Assembly: GCF_025464955.1 (NCBI RefSeq)
Contig: NZ_JAODNM010000114.1
Location: forward strand, 1 to 64,000
Source: Amycolatopsis sp.
GTDB lineage: Bacteria; Actinomycetota; Actinomycetes; Mycobacteriales; Pseudonocardiaceae
Direction: 5' to 3'
DNA length: 64,000 nucleotides
A model generated the notes under the pieces. It saw only the letters and a program-made list of their open reading frames with translations. It ran no database searches and was not told where the DNA came from. Of this stretch, positions 60,425 to 64,000 are shown one piece after another; positions within the stretch are counted from its first letter, which is position 1, and every line of letters starts with the position of its first letter. The position numbers and the translations under genes were made by a program.

Positions 60425-62500
60425 TCACTTGCTGACGCAGTTGTAGAGCGTCTGTGTACTGGTACCGCCGTAGGCGCTCGCGGGGACCACCTTGCAGTTC
60501 TGCTTGACCCACGTCGTCCGTTGCGCCGACGGGCCTGCCTGGCCGGAGCCACCGCCGAAGCCGCGTGACATACCGGAGTCGAGCACGAAGCCCAGCTTGC
60601 CGGAGGCCTTCCAACTGGCCAGCAGGTCGACGCTCGGGGCATTGTCACTGCCGAGGAAACCGCCCATCCCGATGACCGTGGCGTCGCTGTTGATGATGTA
60701 TCCGGAAGCCGCCTTCGAGCCGCCCTCGACTGCCATCACGATCTGAGCCCCGCTCGCGTTCTTCACGACGTAGTCCAGGATCTTCTGCTGCGCGGAGGTG
60801 AGGCCACCGTCCGGGTTCCCACGCAGGGCGGACATCGCCGCCATCATTTCGCCGGCGTCGGGTGTCCCGGTACCGCCGGGCGCACCGGTCGCGCCGGGGA
60901 CGCCGCCACGCGCGCCACCGGGCGCACCGCCTGGCCCCCCACCAGGGAAGCCGCCGCCCCGTCCGCCGAACCCGGAGCTCGGCGGACCCGCCGTCGGGAT
61001 GGACGCGCTGATCCCGCCGCCGCCGCTGGCGAACGCGGTCCCGGCCGACCACACGGCCGGGGTCAGCAGCACCGCCACGAGCCCGACCACACCGATCGCC
61101 CGCACACCGGTGCCCGGCAGGCTGCCGGAGAACCGCGCGATGACCAGGCCACCGATGGCGAGCAGGGCGGCGACGACCACGGCGTACCGCAGCCAGCCGT
61201 TCCACGACGTGTCCCGGGAGATCAGCACCCACGCCCAGACAGCGGTGAGTGCGATGGCCGCCGGCAAGAGCGTCCAGGCGTAACCGGGATCGCGGCGGTA
61301 GCGCCACAGCACCGCGAGTCCGCCCGCGGCCAGCGCGGCGACAGCGGGGGCGAGCTGTGTCGTGTAATACGGGTGGAAGGTGCCGTCCTGGAAGCTGAAC
61401 ACCAGCGCCAGGATCACCAGCCAGGAGCCCCACAGCACCCAGCCCGCGCGGGCGAAGTGCTCGGCCGGCGCCTTCGACCGCCACTTGCGGAACCCCGTCA
61501 CGGCCACGACGACCAACACGAGCAGGCACAGCGGCAGCAGCCAGCTGATCTGGCCGCCGGCGGAGTCGCCGAACATCCGGAACAGCCCCGAAGACCCGCC
61601 GAACGTCGTCGCTCCGCCACCGAAACTGCCGCCCCCGCCGGCCGGTGCTCCGCTGCCCGGTCCTGAGCCTTCGCCGAAGACGCGGCCCAGTCCGTTGTAG
61701 CCGATGATCAGGTTCCACGCGGAGCCGTCCGTGCTGCCGCCGATGTAGGGCTTCTGCCCCGGCCACCACGCGGTGAGCGCGACCCACCACAGGGAGGACA
61801 CGAGCAGGACGACCGCGGCGCCGAGCAGATCGAGCAGGCGACGTCCCCAGGAGGCGTCGCGTCCGACGAGGTAGGCGAGCACGAGGGCCGGGAGAATCAT
61901 CCAGCCGGCCAGCATCTTCGTGACGAACCCGCAGCCGACCCAGAAAGCGGCCTGCAGCAACCACTTCGTCGCGCTGCGGCTCGAAATCCCGGATTCCACC
62001 GAGCGGGTCAGCGCGTAGGCCGCCGCGACGCACAGCAGCGTCAACATCGCGTCGGGGTTGGTGCTGCGGTCGATCGCGACAGTGACCGGTGTGACCGCGA
62101 GGATCAGCGCGGCGAGCAGGGCGACGTTCTCCCCGGCCCAGCGGCGGACCGTGCGGTGCAGCAGGAAGACCGCCCCGGCGCCCTCGAGAACCTGCGGCAG
62201 CAGCAACGCCCAGCCGTGGTAGCCGAAGATCCAAGTCGACACCACCGGCGGCCAGAACGCCATCGGCGGTTTGTCGACGGTGACCACACCGACCGGGTCG
62301 AACGAGCCGAACAGGAAGTTCGTCGCGTTCTCCGACATCGACTTGATCGCGGCCGAGTAGAACGTGTTCGACCAGCCTGCGGAGCCCAGACCCCAGCCGT
62401 AGAGGACGAGCGCCAGCACCACGATCGCGCCGAGCGTCATGGGTTGCCAACGAACGCGGACTACGGGTAGTGCGCGGGGCCGGACGGCCGTTGCCGTCAT
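60425..62500 (-). CDS. GT39-like membrane glycosyltransferase with Gly/Pro-rich linker and C-terminal domain
   Basis: A 691-residue GT-C fold membrane protein of the ArnT/PMT-like (GT39) group. Seen: GLGSAGWSNTFYSAAIKSMSENATNFLFGSFDPVGVVTVDKPPMAFWP, holding the first-loop acidic catalytic region and TVDKPP motif, about twelve segments, and IDRSTNPDAMLTLL. An extracytoplasmic loop at about 270-300 is Gly-rich (GPGSGAPAGGGGSFGGG); a second Gly/Pro tract (about 500-540: GGRGGGFPGGGPGGAPGGARGG) tethers an extracytoplasmic domain with QQKILDYVVKNASGAQIVMAV and IGMGGFLGSD and two Cys near the end. ATG overlaps the upstream GT2-GtrA stop (ATGA), so the two form one unit: a polyprenyl-sugar donor and its user. 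Confidence 0.88.
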   Translation of the reverse strand: MTATAVRPRALPVVRVRWQPMTLGAIVVLALVLYGWGLGSAGWSNTFYSAAIKSMSENATNFLFGSFDPVGVVTVDKPPMAFWPPVVSTWIFGYHGWALLLPQVLEGAGAVFLLHRTVRRWAGENVALLAALILAVTPVTVAIDRSTNPDAMLTLLCVAAAYALTRSVESGISSRSATKWLLQAAFWVGCGFVTKMLAGWMILPALVLAYLVGRDASWGRRLLDLLGAAVVLLVSSLWWVALTAWWPGQKPYIGGSTDGSAWNLIIGYNGLGRVFGEGSGPGSGAPAGGGGSFGGGATTFGGSSGLFRMFGDSAGGQISWLLPLCLLVLVVVAVTGFRKWRSKAPAEHFARAGWVLWGSWLVILALVFSFQDGTFHPYYTTQLAPAVAALAAGGLAVLWRYRRDPGYAWTLLPAAIALTAVWAWVLISRDTSWNGWLRYAVVVAALLAIGGLVIARFSGSLPGTGVRAIGVVGLVAVLLTPAVWSAGTAFASGGGGISASIPTAGPPSSGFGGRGGGFPGGGPGGAPGGARGGVPGATGAPGGTGTPDAGEMMAAMSALRGNPDGGLTSAQQKILDYVVKNASGAQIVMAVEGGSKAASGYIINSDATVIGMGGFLGSDNAPSVDLLASWKASGKLGFVLDSGMSRGFGGGSGQAGPSAQRTTWVKQNCKVVPASAYGGTSTQTLYNCVSK

Positions 62501-63807
62501 GCGGTCACCTTCTCTTGGGGCTGGTCGTCGGCCTGCTTGGCCGGTTGTTTGGGTTGGCGGAAGACCCAGATGCGGAGCAGGACGAACCGGCCGGCGGTGC
62601 CGACGAGCGAAGACGCCAGCAGCACCACGAGTTCGAGCGCGGCGGTGTGGTGCGGTTTCAGCGTGTCCAGCAGGAACAACGCGCCTGACGTGAACGCGTA
62701 GTAGAGCGCGAACACGACCAGCCCCTGCAGGTGCACGCGGCCGCTCGGGCGGCTGAACCCGATGAACGTCAGCCTGCGATTCGCCTCGGTGTTGAGCAGG
62801 GTGGTGATCGTCAGCGCGACGAAGTTCGCCACCCAGTACGGCCACCACGTGCGGAACCCCGCGTAGAGCAACAGGGTCGCCACCGTGGAGGCGACGCCGA
62901 TCACGCCGAAGCACAGCACCTGCCACAGCAACCCGGTTTCCCGGCGTTGCGCCACCACGGCGTCCGGGTGGATCGGCGCGGGATCGGGACGGCGCGGCAG
63001 GTTGCCGACCTTCGCCGATCCGCTGGCCTTGTTGCGCGCCACGCGGATCAGCCCGCGGATGTCGTCGAGCGCGGTCGACGTCACGTTGACCCGGGTGTCG
63101 GTGTCTTCGACCCAGTCGACCGGGACCTCGTGGACCCGCAGGCCGTTGTGCTCGGCCAGTAGCAGCAGTTCGGTGTCGAAGAACCAGGAGTCGTCCTCGA
63201 TGTGCTGCAGCAGCGGGCGGATGATCTCGGTCCGCGCCGCCTTGAACCCGCATTGCGCGTCGGAGAACTTCGCGCCGTGCGAAAGCCGGATGAGCGCGTT
63301 GTAGCAGCGGGAGATCACCTCGCGCTTGGGTCCGCGGACCGTGCGCGCGCCGGGCGCCAGCCGGGACCCGATGGCGATGTCGGAATGCCCGTTGCTCAGC
63401 GGTGCCACGAGTGGCAGCAGCGCGTCGAGGCCGGTCGACAGGTCGACGTCCATGTAGACCACGATGTCGGCGTCGCTGAACCCCCACGCCGTGCGCAGGG
63501 CCAGCCCCCGTCCCTTGCGTTCCAGGCGCAGCACCCGGACGTTGTCCGTGGTCTCGGCGAGTTCGTTCGCGACGCGCTGGGTGCCGTCGGTGCTCGCGTT
63601 GTCGACCACGGTGATGGTCCACTCGAACGGGAACTCACGGGTGAGGTACTCGTGCAGCACCCGGATGCACCCGGGGAGCGATCTCTCCTCGTTGTAGACC
63701 GGGATCACGACATCCACGGTCGTCTGGCGCTGCTGCTTGCCGAGTTTGCTTTCGTCGCGGGGCTCGGGGACGTGTTCGGTTTTCCTGGCAGAGATCACAC
63801 GGGGCAA
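62497..63807 (-). CDS. GT2 glycosyltransferase fused to GtrA membrane domain
   Basis: A 436-residue fusion. N-terminal GT2 domain (about 28-250): VDVVIPVYNEERSLPGCIRVL, VVDNASTDGTQ, DxD in VYMDVDLSTGLDALL, IGSRLAPGARTVRGPKREVISRCYN, as in dolichol/polyprenyl-phosphate sugar synthases; C-terminal GtrA domain (about 295-415) with four membrane segments, LCFGVIGVASTVATLLLYAGFRTW and NTEANRRLTFIGF. It should make a polyprenyl-phosphate hexose and help it cross the membrane, feeding the GT39 enzyme encoded next. TTG at 63807 is chosen for the AGGTGG about six bases upstream; GTG at 63798 is possible. Confidence 0.9.
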   Translation of the reverse strand: MPRVISARKTEHVPEPRDESKLGKQQRQTTVDVVIPVYNEERSLPGCIRVLHEYLTREFPFEWTITVVDNASTDGTQRVANELAETTDNVRVLRLERKGRGLALRTAWGFSDADIVVYMDVDLSTGLDALLPLVAPLSNGHSDIAIGSRLAPGARTVRGPKREVISRCYNALIRLSHGAKFSDAQCGFKAARTEIIRPLLQHIEDDSWFFDTELLLLAEHNGLRVHEVPVDWVEDTDTRVNVTSTALDDIRGLIRVARNKASGSAKVGNLPRRPDPAPIHPDAVVAQRRETGLLWQVLCFGVIGVASTVATLLLYAGFRTWWPYWVANFVALTITTLLNTEANRRLTFIGFSRPSGRVHLQGLVVFALYYAFTSGALFLLDTLKPHHTAALELVVLLASSLVGTAGRFVLLRIWVFRQPKQPAKQADDQPQEKVTA

Positions 63808-64000
63808 TTTCGACCACCTACGGGAGAACGGACCTCGGGATCCGGGGCGGAGCCACCCGATAGGTATGGCGGTTGAGTGTGTGAGAAACGTTGGCGAAGG
63901 TTGTACGTGAGCTGTGAATCAGCACCAACGGGTGAACCGGGCCTCGTTTTGTGGCCCACAACCTGTTGGATGTCCGAATTGCGCACTCGGAGACGGCGTG
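63808..64000. other. Upstream region of the glycosyltransferase operon (right edge)
   Basis: Non-coding as far as can be seen: reading frames entering from the right edge lack a ribosome site or family match. It should hold the promoter of the leftward operon 63807-56710. No confident -35/-10 pair was identified. Confidence 0.4.

Noticed and set aside
60425..63622. Minus-strand 1065-codon frame joining the GT39 gene to upstream sequence
   Set aside because: The upstream third is a shadow of the GT2-GtrA gene; ATGA overlap and a ribosome site define the GT39 start at 62500.

Overview
The window is GC-rich, gene-dense DNA with many GTG/TTG starts, four-base stop/start overlaps, a WhiB-less but typically actinobacterial complement (SARP and HxlR regulators, Ser/Thr kinase, F420-type oxidoreductase, streptogrisin-like and sedolisin proteases, DipZ, a TIGR03084-type mycothiol-linked fold). 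This suggests a filamentous actinomycete of the Pseudonocardiaceae, probably close to Amycolatopsis. That placement is inference from gene content and style; no rRNA or tRNA gene was seen. No CRISPR array, prophage or intact insertion sequence was found.

Layout. (1) 165-3143: class Ia ribonucleotide reductase large subunit with a 320-base leader; its small subunit should lie off the left edge. (2) 3464-14969: a catabolic locus. A leftward pair (acetoacetate-decarboxylase-like, crotonase) diverges from a tightly coupled rightward run: DinB-like protein, AtuA-family protein, acyl-CoA dehydrogenase, both subunits of a biotin acyl-CoA carboxylase, a second dehydrogenase, an SDR and a TetR regulator. 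The set matches the acyclic terpene (Atu) / leucine-isovalerate (Liu) logic of dehydrogenation, gamma-carboxylation and hydration. (3) 15090-20957: small protein, two MFS exporters, LysR, Lrp and an AzlCD amino-acid exporter, then a lipoprotein. (4) 21073-23756: receptor Ser/Thr kinase followed by an FHA-domain protein. (5) 23809-26661: decayed genes around dipZ. (6) 26662-34569: SDR, secreted protease, a four-gene flavin/F420/NADPH redox operon ending in its HxlR regulator, then an MFS exporter divergent from a second HxlR, and a VOC protein. (7) 34588-42955: secreted hydrolases (a peptidase homologue with lost catalytic residues, CBM48 protein, sedolisin, two S1 proteases), a MEDS-type anti-sigma/kinase protein and a short MscS channel. 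(8) 43019-47539: ECF sigma factor with SnoaL tail, SnoaL-like protein, small secreted protein, SARP regulator. (9) 47718-51332: methionine synthase MetH preceded by a convincing S-adenosylhomocysteine riboswitch. (10) 51632-54350: aldo/keto reductase with TetR, gene scars, alpha/beta hydrolase. (11) 54443-63807: secreted GH15 glucoamylase-type enzyme, then a leftward cell-envelope block: GT2-GtrA protein, GT39-type membrane glycosyltransferase, a two-component system and another membrane glycosyltransferase.

The most interesting non-coding content is the metH riboswitch, whose 3' pseudoknot strand can alternatively pair with the Shine-Dalgarno sequence; two copies of a 65-base paired-palindrome element; a family of hairpins that overlap stop codons; several palindromic operators beside regulators; and three deletion scars where fragments of neighbouring genes remain. 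The best candidate for unexplored biochemistry is the Atu-like locus together with its DinB-like and acetoacetate-decarboxylase-like partners.
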